This document shows positions 53,059 through 60,999 of a stretch of DNA of 64,000 bases, piece after piece. How positions within the stretch are numbered: position 1 is the first letter of the stretch; each line of letters starts with the position of its first letter. The notes beneath the pieces were generated by a model, which worked only from the letters and a program-made list of their open reading frames with translations, had not been told where the DNA came from and did not search any database. The position numbers and the translations under genes are program-made. The DNA comes from Chitinophagales bacterium (GTDB lineage: Bacteria > Bacteroidota > Bacteroidia > Chitinophagales > LD1): NCBI GenBank assembly GCA_016786765.1, contig JAEUUZ010000041.1, positions 1-64,000 on the forward strand. The letters run 5' to 3'.

Positions 53059-53178
53059 CTATGCGCTATGCTTGCTCGATGAATCGTCACCGGCCGTTAT
53101 TTTATACAACACATATCCAAAACCTGCAACTAGGTGAAGCATCACCACACTAAAAACTATAATTCCTGTAGTTCCCAT
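53059..53178 (-). CDS. 39-residue single-pass membrane peptide ORF
   Basis: The product begins MGTTGIIVFSVVMLHLVAGF, continues to a short YVLYKI segment and ends with a polar, acidic then His-containing tail. One transmembrane helix (about 5-27) is evident. The start is near the SDR gene on the same strand but 90 bases beyond its stop. Composition looks protein-like, and it could be a small respiratory or stress-related subunit; unknown. Confidence 0.45.
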   Translation of the reverse strand: MGTTGIIVFSVVMLHLVAGFGYVLYKITAGDDSSSKHSA

Positions 53179-53270
53179 TACTTTGTTATTAGGACACAAA
53201 GATGAGCATTAGGTGTATTAACTTATGTGACATTTGTCACACAGCTACATGATAAAAAGTATTTAGAAGG

Positions 53271-54146
53271 TTATTCACTCTTCGCTCCGCGTACCATTTT
53301 TTCGATATCGTCCCATTGCGATTCAGAAACTGCTTCAAACATACTGAACTCACCTGCACCATTGAGCCATTCGCCACCATCGATGGTAATTACATCGCCA
53401 TTTACATAGCCTGAGAAATCTGAAACGAGATAAGCCGCTAGGTTAGCAAGCTCTTGGTGCTCACCCACACGTTTCAATGGCACACGGTTCTTAAGATCGA
53501 ATTTTTCTTGCAAATCGCCAGGTACTAGTCGGTCCCATGCTCCTTTTGTAGGAAACGGCCCCGGGGCAATGGCATTCATTCGAATACCGTACTTCGCCCA
53601 CTCAACGGCTAAAGAGCGCGTCATCGCTAAAACACCTGCCTTTGCAGTAGCAGAAGGCACAACATACGGTGAGCCTGTCCATGCATAAGTGGTTACAATA
53701 TTTAATACCACTTTATTGGTTTCCTTATTGGCGATCCAATGTTTTCCTAAGGCTAAGGTGCAATTCACAGAACCTTCCAAAACGATACCGATAATGGCTT
53801 TGAAAGCACCGGCAGAAAGTCGTTCGGTTGGAGAAATAAAATTGCCTGCTGCATTATTAAGCAATACATCTACCTTCCCGAAGGTAGCAATAGCATCGTT
53901 GACCATGCGCTCAACTTCATGATATAAGCGTACGTCACATTGCAATGCCAAACATTTTCCGCCTGTTTCGGCTTCCAATTCGTCTGCAGTTTTTTGTAAG
54001 ACATCTAATTTTCTGCTTGTAATTACGCAATTAGCGCCCAATTGCAAAAAATATTTAGTCATAGCTTTCCCTAAGCCGGTTCCACCTCCTGTAATAATGA
54101 TTGTCTTTCCTTTTAATGCGTCATCGCGTAACATTCCGGTTGTCAT
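53271..54146 (-). CDS. SDR oxidoreductase, 2,4-dienoyl-CoA reductase-like
   Basis: 291 residues of the short-chain dehydrogenase family. Cofactor motif IITGGGTGLGKAMTKYF (about 16-32), NNAAGNF (about 94-100), and the active-site segment VTTYAWTGSPYVVPSATAKAG (split here: VTTYAWTGSPYV then VPSATAKAG). As in mitochondrial DECR, the usual Tyr-x-x-x-Lys is replaced by SATAKAG, supporting dienoyl-CoA reductase over generic FabG. NADPH use is likely (Arg in TSRKLDVL). Role: unsaturated fatty acid beta-oxidation. Confidence 0.9.
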   Translation of the reverse strand: MTTGMLRDDALKGKTIIITGGGTGLGKAMTKYFLQLGANCVITSRKLDVLQKTADELEAETGGKCLALQCDVRLYHEVERMVNDAIATFGKVDVLLNNAAGNFISPTERLSAGAFKAIIGIVLEGSVNCTLALGKHWIANKETNKVVLNIVTTYAWTGSPYVVPSATAKAGVLAMTRSLAVEWAKYGIRMNAIAPGPFPTKGAWDRLVPGDLQEKFDLKNRVPLKRVGEHQELANLAAYLVSDFSGYVNGDVITIDGGEWLNGAGEFSMFEAVSESQWDDIEKMVRGAKSE

Positions 54147-54155
54147 GGTTATGTG

Positions 54156-54190
54156 TTTAAGATTTGTGATTTTTTGATTTAAGATTTAAG
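54156..54190. repeat. TTTAAGATTT-type tract upstream of the SDR gene
   Basis: TTTAAGATTTGTGATTTT and TTTAAGATTTAAGA follow each other in the 45 bases before the SDR start. Same type as the tracts at 297 and 33860. Confidence 0.55.
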
Positions 54191-54213
54191 ACCTTGCTTG
54201 TGATGAACAATCT

Positions 54214-54579
54214 TTAAAACTGATTTGTTCGTAACATTACGAGTGTACACGCCTCAATAGGTTCTATATTACTGTCTTTCAATAACTTTTCAAATTCCGG
54301 ATTTTCTGTTCCGGGGTTAAAAATTACGCGATTTGGCCTTAAGTCCAAAATTTGCTTATAATACCCCTGTTGCAGCGAAGGATTAACATACATTGTGACC
54401 GTGTCAAATTTTTCAGACGGGTCGATTGTGGTAGCAATTTGCAACGAATCAATTCTCCCTGATTTAACGCCAAGTGCCACCACATCGTGGTTGTAGGCCC
54501 GAAGCAACTTTACTGCTTTGTTGGAATAGCGCTCTTCATTTTCCGAAGCACCGACTACTAATGTTCGCTTATTGTTCAT
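54214..54579 (-). CDS. CoA-binding domain protein
   Basis: A 121-residue small Rossmann protein of the CoA_binding_2 type. TLVVGASENEERYSNKAVKL (about 5-24) is the nucleotide-binding loop, followed by DVVALGVKSGRID and NRVIFNPGTENPEFEKLL (about 83-100). Such stand-alone domains bind CoA or a nucleotide; a regulatory role is presumed. Divergent from the next gene. Confidence 0.85.
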   Translation of the reverse strand: MNNKRTLVVGASENEERYSNKAVKLLRAYNHDVVALGVKSGRIDSLQIATTIDPSEKFDTVTMYVNPSLQQGYYKQILDLRPNRVIFNPGTENPEFEKLLKDSNIEPIEACTLVMLRTNQF

Positions 54580-54655
54580 AAAACTTTAAATAACTAAAAA
54601 CTTTTGTAAAAAGCGACCGTATATAGAACAAAAATACCCTATGCTGGCACCTATG

Positions 54656-54913
54656 ATGATTGAAAAAGAAAATATTGACACCCTGACCTTTTGCGAGGCG
54701 AAACTCGGAACAAAAGAGGTTGAATCCATTACCAAAAAACTGTTCGATGCCATGATGCTTGGCAATATGGACCATTACAAAGTGAAAATATCGTTTAATA
54801 CACTAGATGGCATTAAGGAGGTTTTCACTACCATTTGGGCTACAACCGACAGATTTATTGTATTGAAAGGCGGACGTTATATCCCTATCAATTCAATTAT
54901 AGAAGTAGTTTAG
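54656..54913 (+). CDS. small conserved-type hypothetical protein
   Basis: 85 residues from the ATG at 54656 (MIEKENIDTLTFCEAKLGTK); an ATG at 54641 would add five residues. Basic and aromatic beta-rich composition in the second half (HYKVKISFNTLDGIKEVFTT). No signal peptide, no membrane helix, no known motif. Its stop lies three bases before the convergent E2 gene. Confidence 0.65.
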   Translation: MIEKENIDTLTFCEAKLGTKEVESITKKLFDAMMLGNMDHYKVKISFNTLDGIKEVFTTIWATTDRFIVLKGGRYIPINSIIEVV

Positions 54914-54916
54914 TCC

Positions 54917-56125
54917 TTAAAGCATTAATCCTACCGGAGCTTCCAATGCCTTTTTCAAGGATTGTAAGAATTTTGCCCCTACTGCACCATCTACCACACG
55001 GTGATCGGAAGAAAGGGTAACCTTCATCATATTGGCCACTTTGATTTCGTTGTTCACCACAACCGGTACTTGACGAATAGCCCCAACAGCTAAAATACAA
55101 GCATTCGGCTCATTGATAATAGCCGTAAACTCTTCAATACCAAACATACCTAAGTTAGATACTGTAAAGGTACTGCCTTCCATTTCAGTAGGCAATAATT
55201 TCTTTGTACTTGCTTTTTCTGCCAAAGCTTTCGCTTCTTTCGAAATATCTTGAATACTCTTTTGATCTGCAAATTTGATGACTGGCACCAACAAACCTTC
55301 TTCAACGGCTACAGCCATACCGATATGAATGTGCTCATACTGACGAATGGTATCACCTAACCACGAAGTATTAATCAAAGGATTTTTGCGAATGGCTGAA
55401 GCAACAGCTTTCAAAACAATATCGTTGAACGATACTTTTTGCGGCAACACCTCGTTCAAATCGGCACGAAGCGACATGGCTTTATCCATATTAATATCCA
55501 TGGTTAAATAGAAGTGCGGTGCGTTATTTTTGCTTTCACTTAATCTGCGGGCAATGGTTTTACGCATCTGAGAAACGCGCAAATCAGAGAACGATTCTGT
55601 TGTAACTATTGCTCTTGAAGGCATTGAAGCTGTACTCGCATTTTCCAAATCGCGTTTTACGATTCGGCCATCTTCTCCACTTCCATGTATTGAAGCCAAA
55701 TTAATACCTTTCTCTTTAGCGATTAATTTCGCTAAGGGAGAGGCTTTCACACGGCCATGATCTTCTGTTTGCACAGGAACAGATTCCACAACGGCCGCTT
55801 TTCCTTCTACTTTAACCGCTACCTTTTCAGCTTCAGGTTTTGCCTCTTGCGCAGGTGCAGCAGCCAATAACGATTGGAAGTCTTCCCCTTCTTTCCCAAC
55901 AATGGCAATCAAATCGCCAATTTTAAGGGAATCCCCTTTTTTAGCAGCAACATAAAGAACTTTCCCTGCGTAATAAGATTCTAGCGGCAAAGTGGCTTTA
56001 TCGGTTTCTACCTCGGCAATGGAATCGCCCGTTTTAATGGTGTCGCCTACTTTGATTGTTAGCTCAGCGATATAACCTTCTTCCATTGTATCGGTCATTC
56101 GTCCTAATCGTATTGCTTCTGCCAT
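54917..56125 (-). CDS. 2-oxo acid dehydrogenase E2 (dihydrolipoamide acyltransferase)
   Basis: 402 residues. One lipoyl domain (about 2-77) with the lipoylated lysine in VETDKATLPLES. A Glu/Val/Ala linker leads to the E1/E3-binding domain (about 128-164, RVKASPLAKLIAKEKGI). The catalytic domain (about 175-402) ends with LSSDHRVVDGAVGAKFL, which contains the His and Asp of the active site. In several Bacteroidota the pyruvate dehydrogenase E2 has this form and is separated from E1; a branched-chain E2 remains possible. E1 and E3 are absent here. Its lipoyl group would come from LipA or LplA, both in this window. Confidence 0.92.
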   Translation of the reverse strand: MAEAIRLGRMTDTMEEGYIAELTIKVGDTIKTGDSIAEVETDKATLPLESYYAGKVLYVAAKKGDSLKIGDLIAIVGKEGEDFQSLLAAAPAQEAKPEAEKVAVKVEGKAAVVESVPVQTEDHGRVKASPLAKLIAKEKGINLASIHGSGEDGRIVKRDLENASTASMPSRAIVTTESFSDLRVSQMRKTIARRLSESKNNAPHFYLTMDINMDKAMSLRADLNEVLPQKVSFNDIVLKAVASAIRKNPLINTSWLGDTIRQYEHIHIGMAVAVEEGLLVPVIKFADQKSIQDISKEAKALAEKASTKKLLPTEMEGSTFTVSNLGMFGIEEFTAIINEPNACILAVGAIRQVPVVVNNEIKVANMMKVTLSSDHRVVDGAVGAKFLQSLKKALEAPVGLML

Positions 56126-56274
56126 AGTTTTCGTTTAATTCAGCTCAAAAGTGTAAACAATTTCAAATTTTCCCAGCAAAATGCAAGATTATTATTTCGA
56201 AACCGTTACAACGTCAAAAATAAGTTTGTAAAATCAATAACAAAACTCCTATTTCAAGCTTTGTTCAAAAAAAG

Positions 56275-56282
56275 TATTTTTG
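56275..56282 (+). promoter_or_regulatory. -7 element near a leaderless start
   Basis: TATTTTTG ends four bases before the ATG at 56287, the same arrangement as at 17563. A TTG at 56261 is too close to be the -33 element. Confidence 0.35.
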
Positions 56283-56286
56283 AAGC

Positions 56287-56691
56287 ATGATACAAAACGA
56301 CCATAACGTTGAAATTGCCAAACAGCAAGATTTAATTGCCTCGATGTTAGGCATTGACGGACGCAATTTAATTTTCAACTTTAAAGATAAAAACGGAACT
56401 GTTCGCTTCGATTTAGTGACCATCAACCCGAAACACGATCAGTCTTTCTTGTTCCACACCACCAATGGCACCGATAAGGTGGATGCATTGAAAAAGATGT
56501 TGGAATACATTGAACAGCATTATGCGCAAGAAAGCAGTATGACTATTCAGTGGATAAAGATTGGTGACGATAAATTGCATACCTCTTATTTCCGCGCAAA
56601 AAACATGTACGAAGCCTTAGATAAGTTCTACTACGAACGCGATATGGCGCAGTACAAGATTTTTTCAATTTCGCTGAATCCGGTGAGCTAA
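56287..56691 (+). CDS. conserved-type hypothetical protein
   Basis: 134 residues, soluble, no signal peptide. The pattern ends in FRAKNMYEALDKFYYERDM and KIFSISLNPVS; the middle has YIEQHYAQESSMTIQW. Mixed alpha/beta composition. I recognise no family. It stands alone with a -7 box directly before the ATG, so its message may lack a leader. Confidence 0.7.
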   Translation: MIQNDHNVEIAKQQDLIASMLGIDGRNLIFNFKDKNGTVRFDLVTINPKHDQSFLFHTTNGTDKVDALKKMLEYIEQHYAQESSMTIQWIKIGDDKLHTSYFRAKNMYEALDKFYYERDMAQYKIFSISLNPVS

Positions 56692-56787
56692 TCACTTCAA
56701 GCTTTTTTTAATTGTTAGGAATGAAATTTATTTTAATCCCATATAAATAGTGTCGTTCCATTTCTACATTCTTAAACCTACGTTATT

Positions 56788-57046
56788 ATGAAGAAGATTA
56801 TTGCGTTTTCATTTATCGTAGCTGCATCGTTTGAATTATCCGATATACAGCAGAAAGCGAATGTTCAAGCCAACAATAAAGAGCCCCTGTGAAAGGCAGT
56901 TTAGGGTGAGATAAAGACAGGTTGAAGCAAAAGGAATGGAAGTAAAAGACACGAAAGTTCGAATGAATATCGACAAAAACAGCTTACACATTAACTCGAA
57001 AAAAGTGAATGTTCAAATCGGGAAAAAATTTCCCCAAAGTAACTAA
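56788..57046 (+). pseudogene. decayed small exported protein gene
   Basis: The ATG at 56788 begins a signal peptide (MKKIIAFSFIVAASFELS) but the frame stops after 34 codons at 56890. Several stop codons follow, then an open segment from 56936 (MEVKDTKVRMNIDKNSLHIN) runs to 57046 in a different frame. The parts look like one small secreted protein broken by frameshift and stops. Two separate tiny genes are possible but less likely. Confidence 0.5.
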
Positions 57047-57059
57047 CGCGTAATTCAAC

Positions 57060-58538
57060 TTACTGAACAATAAGTCGTATTGTTTGTTGCATCCCTTTCA
57101 ACCTATTCACTTTCACAAAGTATACACCTGTACTTAAACTTGATGTATTCACTTGCATTTTAGTGGTAGTTATTTGGTCGATAGCATTTGAAGAATAACA
57201 AGATCTACCGTCAATAGAAAAAATAGAATAGCTACTTATTTCATTTCCGATTTCACTTTCAACATAACTCATTCCGTTTGATGGATTAGGATACAGACGC
57301 AATAAGTTGTCTATGTTATATTCAAGAAGACCATTGGGTTGACTTAGTTGTTGCACCCTAAACTGACGAACATTTAACACTTCTCTATCATTTGCGCTTC
57401 CGCTAAAGTTTTGAATCATTGGAATTAAATACAATTGCGACTTATTAAATTCAGGTTTCAATGTATCAGAAAAAGAAAAGGTTAGTGTTTGATTAGCGCT
57501 TACAGAAGTTGGTATAGAACCTACTTTACCCCACGAGCCGCCATATACTTTTCGCAACATATAGCGATGAAAGGCAGAATCCACAGCCGGTAAACCATTA
57601 TCGTATTGGTAGCCCCAAATACTATCTTCTACCAACATACAACTGATGCGTGTTTCCTTCGAAAAGGCAAGTGCTGCAGGGAATGTAGCGTTGAGTTGAA
57701 AAGAGAACAAATTATTGCTTGTGTTGATTGACGTATTATTGATTGCAAATGCAACAGGAACTTTATTGAATAAATCTATATCGCGGATAAAAAAGGCGGA
57801 ATCCGTTGGGCGAAATTGTAAATCAGGGAAAAAATTATCGACATAATAATTGGGGTTGAAATAAGGCCCCAATGCCCATCGGTTAAAGGTAAAGTCGGGA
57901 TGCGCAATAGAACCAATGGAGTCGTCAATTTCTATAGCCTCAGGGCAATTGAGCGCTGCCCATGCACCAGTTCCGTTATAACTGTGGAGTTTTACACTAA
58001 CGGTATACGGACTTAAATCTTTGAGTAAATATTCGAAATAGGGCGTACCCGACTCACCACATGGTCCACAGGAAACATGCATGCCATATTCTGTTAAGCC
58101 CATTCGTGGAGGAACATTGTTTAAAACCTTATAGTTTCGAACTAAAGTATCGTTGCTGTGATTCGCATCTGTAAAACCGTCTATACTATCTATCCAAACT
58201 TTTAGTGTATACGTTCCGGGAGTACTAAAACTAACAGGCGTTGTAAAGGCAACGCGATAAGCAGATAAACCCAGGGCATTTATAGCATTAGAAGCATGAT
58301 TATGATCTACTGTAACTTGCTGATGAACTGGAGTGCCGTTGTTAATAGCATAAGAATATTTCACCCTACTGCTAAAGGATGTTCCCTTATCCACCATGGC
58401 AAAAGGGATAGAATAACTCTTGTTGGTCGACAAATAGTAAGTTTCAGGATCTTTGGCATTGTACATTGCCAAGTTGGCATTTTGCGCTTGTGTTTGAATA
58501 GATATGACAATAGAAACAAAGAGTAAAATATAGCGCAT
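57060..58538 (-). CDS. Omp28-related T9SS-secreted protein
   Basis: 492 residues. Signal peptide 1-18 (ending QTQAQ). An N-terminal Ig-like domain (about 20-135) with the VWIDSIDGFTDANHSNDT calcium-loop-like segment. Next is a thioredoxin-like Omp28 domain beginning RMGLTEYGMHVSCGPCGE (about 146-163), whose CGPC motif is intact. A beta domain (about 260-395) and a T9SS type A sorting domain (LYPNPSNGMSYVE onward) follow. CGPC suggests redox or structural disulfide activity at the surface, not shown. Confidence 0.87.
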   Translation of the reverse strand: MRYILLFVSIVISIQTQAQNANLAMYNAKDPETYYLSTNKSYSIPFAMVDKGTSFSSRVKYSYAINNGTPVHQQVTVDHNHASNAINALGLSAYRVAFTTPVSFSTPGTYTLKVWIDSIDGFTDANHSNDTLVRNYKVLNNVPPRMGLTEYGMHVSCGPCGESGTPYFEYLLKDLSPYTVSVKLHSYNGTGAWAALNCPEAIEIDDSIGSIAHPDFTFNRWALGPYFNPNYYVDNFFPDLQFRPTDSAFFIRDIDLFNKVPVAFAINNTSINTSNNLFSFQLNATFPAALAFSKETRISCMLVEDSIWGYQYDNGLPAVDSAFHRYMLRKVYGGSWGKVGSIPTSVSANQTLTFSFSDTLKPEFNKSQLYLIPMIQNFSGSANDREVLNVRQFRVQQLSQPNGLLEYNIDNLLRLYPNPSNGMSYVESEIGNEISSYSIFSIDGRSCYSSNAIDQITTTKMQVNTSSLSTGVYFVKVNRLKGMQQTIRLIVQ

Positions 58539-58610
58539 AAGTTGAGTTTGATGATAGATGCAGATTTTGAGTAATGCGTTGTCTTAGCAGTAAAATTGTT
58601 TAGTCAATCA

Positions 58611-58934
58611 TCACTTTAATTTCTCGTTATCTAAATGCCGTGTAGCATCGCGTTTGGTTTTCTTTTCGATATTCTTTTGGAAGGCTTCCGTAAGATTGAC
58701 TCCGGTTTGATTAGCTAAACAAATCAGCACAAACAAAACATCCGCCATTTCATCGGGAAGATTGTGTTTATCGGTTTCTTTAGATGATTGTTCACCATAG
58801 GTTCGAGCCATAATGCGTGCTAACTCGCCTACTTCTTCCATGAGAATGGCGGTATTCGTGAGTTCATTAAAATAACGAACACCAATACTTTTGATCCATT
58901 CATCGACCGTGGTTTGTGCTTGCTCTATTGTCAT
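58611..58934 (-). CDS. MazG-like pyrophosphohydrolase (iMazG type)
   Basis: 107 residues, a single all-alpha NTP-PPase domain. Metal-binding residues: EEVGELARIMARTYGEQ (about 29-45) with the EExxE pattern and NLPDEMADVLFVLICLANQ (about 58-76) with ExxD. Shorter than MazG at 34857 and related to iMazG/dUTPase-like enzymes that clean modified NTPs. It lies four bases after acpS on the same strand. Confidence 0.88.
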   Translation of the reverse strand: MTIEQAQTTVDEWIKSIGVRYFNELTNTAILMEEVGELARIMARTYGEQSSKETDKHNLPDEMADVLFVLICLANQTGVNLTEAFQKNIEKKTKRDATRHLDNEKLK

Positions 58935-58938
58935 ATCT

Positions 58939-59307
58939 TTATTTTTCCAAAGTTACAAAAGCAATTGCATGTGTTTTGATGTGTGACAGCGAAAGATGAA
59001 TTTCCTTCACGCCTTTGGCTTCTACCATTTCTTTCGTTACGCCACTTAATGTAATAAAAGGTTTACCTAAATCATCGTTCAGCACTTCAACTTCATTAAT
59101 CACCAAACCATCGCGCCAACCGGTACCCAGAGCTTTAAAGAAAGCCTCTTTTGCAGCAAAACGAGCGGCATAACTTTCGGTTCGTTTTGAACTGTCGCAA
59201 TAGGCAATTTCGCGTTCGGAAAACACTTTCTTTTTGAACGCTTCTTTTGCAATGGCTCGCTCCACACGCTCCACTTCAATAATATCGGTACCAATTCCGT
59301 AAATCAT
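58939..59307 (-). CDS. acpS: holo-[acyl-carrier-protein] synthase
   Basis: 122 residues, the usual AcpS length. It transfers 4'-phosphopantetheine from CoA to ACP. GIGTDIIEVERVERAI (4-19) and RFAAKEAFFKALGTG (about 50-64) hold the Mg-binding Asp and Glu; LSLSHIKTHAIAFV is the C-terminal signature. The start is ATG at 59307. Between a C45 hydrolase and iMazG gene; likely one operon. Confidence 0.95.
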   Translation of the reverse strand: MIYGIGTDIIEVERVERAIAKEAFKKKVFSEREIAYCDSSKRTESYAARFAAKEAFFKALGTGWRDGLVINEVEVLNDDLGKPFITLSGVTKEMVEAKGVKEIHLSLSHIKTHAIAFVTLEK

Positions 59308-59319
59308 AGCACAAGTTAA

Positions 59320-60999
59320 TTATTTCTTACAAGCCTCAATCTGCCGTTTAATTTTATCTACTTCACTTTGGGCATTCACTTCTTTTGTAAGGGCCAACTC
59401 AAAATAATGTTGTGCGCCTTTCTTATCGCCTTTCGCATGTAGAAATTCAGCCACCCAATAATAGGCTTCCCAATAATTAGGATTACGTTGAACAATTTCA
59501 GTTAATGTTGTATTGTTGAATGAAGTAAATGCTTTCTGTTTAATGGCCTTTTTGATTTCCATTTTCAACTCGCGATAACGAATAAAATCTTTCCATTGCT
59601 GTGTTTCAAGAAATGTATCGGCTGCGATAGTGAAAGCTGTATCGTACACCACATAATTTTGTTTTAACGCTTTCGGATTAGCAAAAATTGCATTCAAATC
59701 GTAGCAAATAAATTTACCCAATTGATAAGGTGAAGTAGACACCCAAAATTTCAACTTTTCGGGTTGAAAAATAATACCGTGATGGGCTATCAATTGATTC
59801 ATGGCTTTTTCGTTGCCGAAACCAATATCGCTACCGCCCTTGCCACGCTGATCGCGAAGTAAGGTTGCCGCATTGGAACAATTCAATTGTTTTGTTTGTC
59901 CTACCAGTTCAGTCAAATGCTGAAACCGATACATAGAAGCACTTTCACGAATATTGTTCACATTATTCACTTCGTTCTTGAAGGTATCGCTCTGATAATG
60001 ATTGGCGCATAACAAGTAGTTTTTATCAGAGAAGAACAAAGCAGTTTTGGTGGGCGACTTTTCAATTAATGCTGTTTTGTGATCTTTTGCAGAACCTATC
60101 ATCAAGGTTTCGCTTACAAAGGTTTTTCGCTTTTTTGCGATGGAATAGGCTTCATCAATGGTAGATGCATACTGTAGAATTTCTCTCCCCAAAATTGATA
60201 TTGGAGTTGCCGAACCGGTTGGCATGTCTGATTTTGCAGCATTTAAGGTAATCGTTAAACCTGCATCGTTCATTCCTGAAACAGCACCAATCATTCCCGG
60301 CCAGGTGAGCATGGCAAACTTATGACCGGCATCGGGATGCACAAACAATACAATTTTGTTTTTGGCGAAATCATCGCCTACATAAAAATCAAAATTCCGG
60401 CCGATAATTAACGATGAGTCGGAAGAATATTCATCCCAAGCAGCAAAAGAGGTACAACCCACTAATGCCAAGCTTTGCATCGCATGACCAATATCGTGAG
60501 CTGCATGGTAGTTCAACATTCTATCGTAAGCCGGAGAGATATAATCGAAATCGTGTGGAGCAGAAAGGGATTCGCCATAAATTTCTTCGCGGTATTCAAT
60601 GTCGACATTTTGATCGAGGTGGCGATTGAACACCCTTGTAAACATACCAAGAAAACCCAAGTAGGTATCAGAAGGAACGAGCTCGTGAATTTGATTCACA
60701 AAAGCTAATTCTTGATCGTACATTAACTCTTTATTCAGTTTCCCTAAAATAACACCGCGATTAAAAGGCGAACCTTCTACATATTCTTCCCACAATCCGC
60801 TGTCGTTGCGTTTCAACCAATTATCGCCCACAAACCACATAGAATCTTTCCCTGTTTGGCGTTGTAACTCCAACACCGATTGATCTTTCACTTGCGGAAT
60901 ATCGGGCTGCAAACCCCATTTCACATAGGCGTAGAACACGCACAGTAAAAGGAAGATAAAGAGAAGAGTGTATAATAGTATCTTAACTAAGCGTTTCAT
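59320..60999 (-). CDS. C45-type acyltransferase/peptidase with TPR tail
   Basis: 559 residues. An N-terminal transmembrane anchor (about 8-28) precedes an Ntn-hydrolase fold of the acyl-CoA:6-aminopenicillanate acyltransferase (C45) type: LALVGCTSFAAWDEYSSDSS has the putative nucleophile Cys (about 181), IIGRNFDFYVGDDF, TWPGMIGAVSGMNDAGLTIT (about 231-250) and the Asn/Asp block. The C-terminal 100 residues include a TPR-like pair (YWVAEFLHAKGDKKGAQHYF). C45 homologues in bacteria are often self-processing amidases; substrate unknown. Overlaps the preceding oxidoreductase gene by 17 bases. Confidence 0.83.
   Translation of the reverse strand: MKRLVKILLYTLLFIFLLLCVFYAYVKWGLQPDIPQVKDQSVLELQRQTGKDSMWFVGDNWLKRNDSGLWEEYVEGSPFNRGVILGKLNKELMYDQELAFVNQIHELVPSDTYLGFLGMFTRVFNRHLDQNVDIEYREEIYGESLSAPHDFDYISPAYDRMLNYHAAHDIGHAMQSLALVGCTSFAAWDEYSSDSSLIIGRNFDFYVGDDFAKNKIVLFVHPDAGHKFAMLTWPGMIGAVSGMNDAGLTITLNAAKSDMPTGSATPISILGREILQYASTIDEAYSIAKKRKTFVSETLMIGSAKDHKTALIEKSPTKTALFFSDKNYLLCANHYQSDTFKNEVNNVNNIRESASMYRFQHLTELVGQTKQLNCSNAATLLRDQRGKGGSDIGFGNEKAMNQLIAHHGIIFQPEKLKFWVSTSPYQLGKFICYDLNAIFANPKALKQNYVVYDTAFTIAADTFLETQQWKDFIRYRELKMEIKKAIKQKAFTSFNNTTLTEIVQRNPNYWEAYYWVAEFLHAKGDKKGAQHYFELALTKEVNAQSEVDKIKRQIEACKK

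Noticed and set aside
34857-58934. Two MazG genes as a duplicated toxin-antitoxin system
   Set aside because: One is two-domain housekeeping MazG, the other single-domain iMazG; no mazEF toxin is near either.
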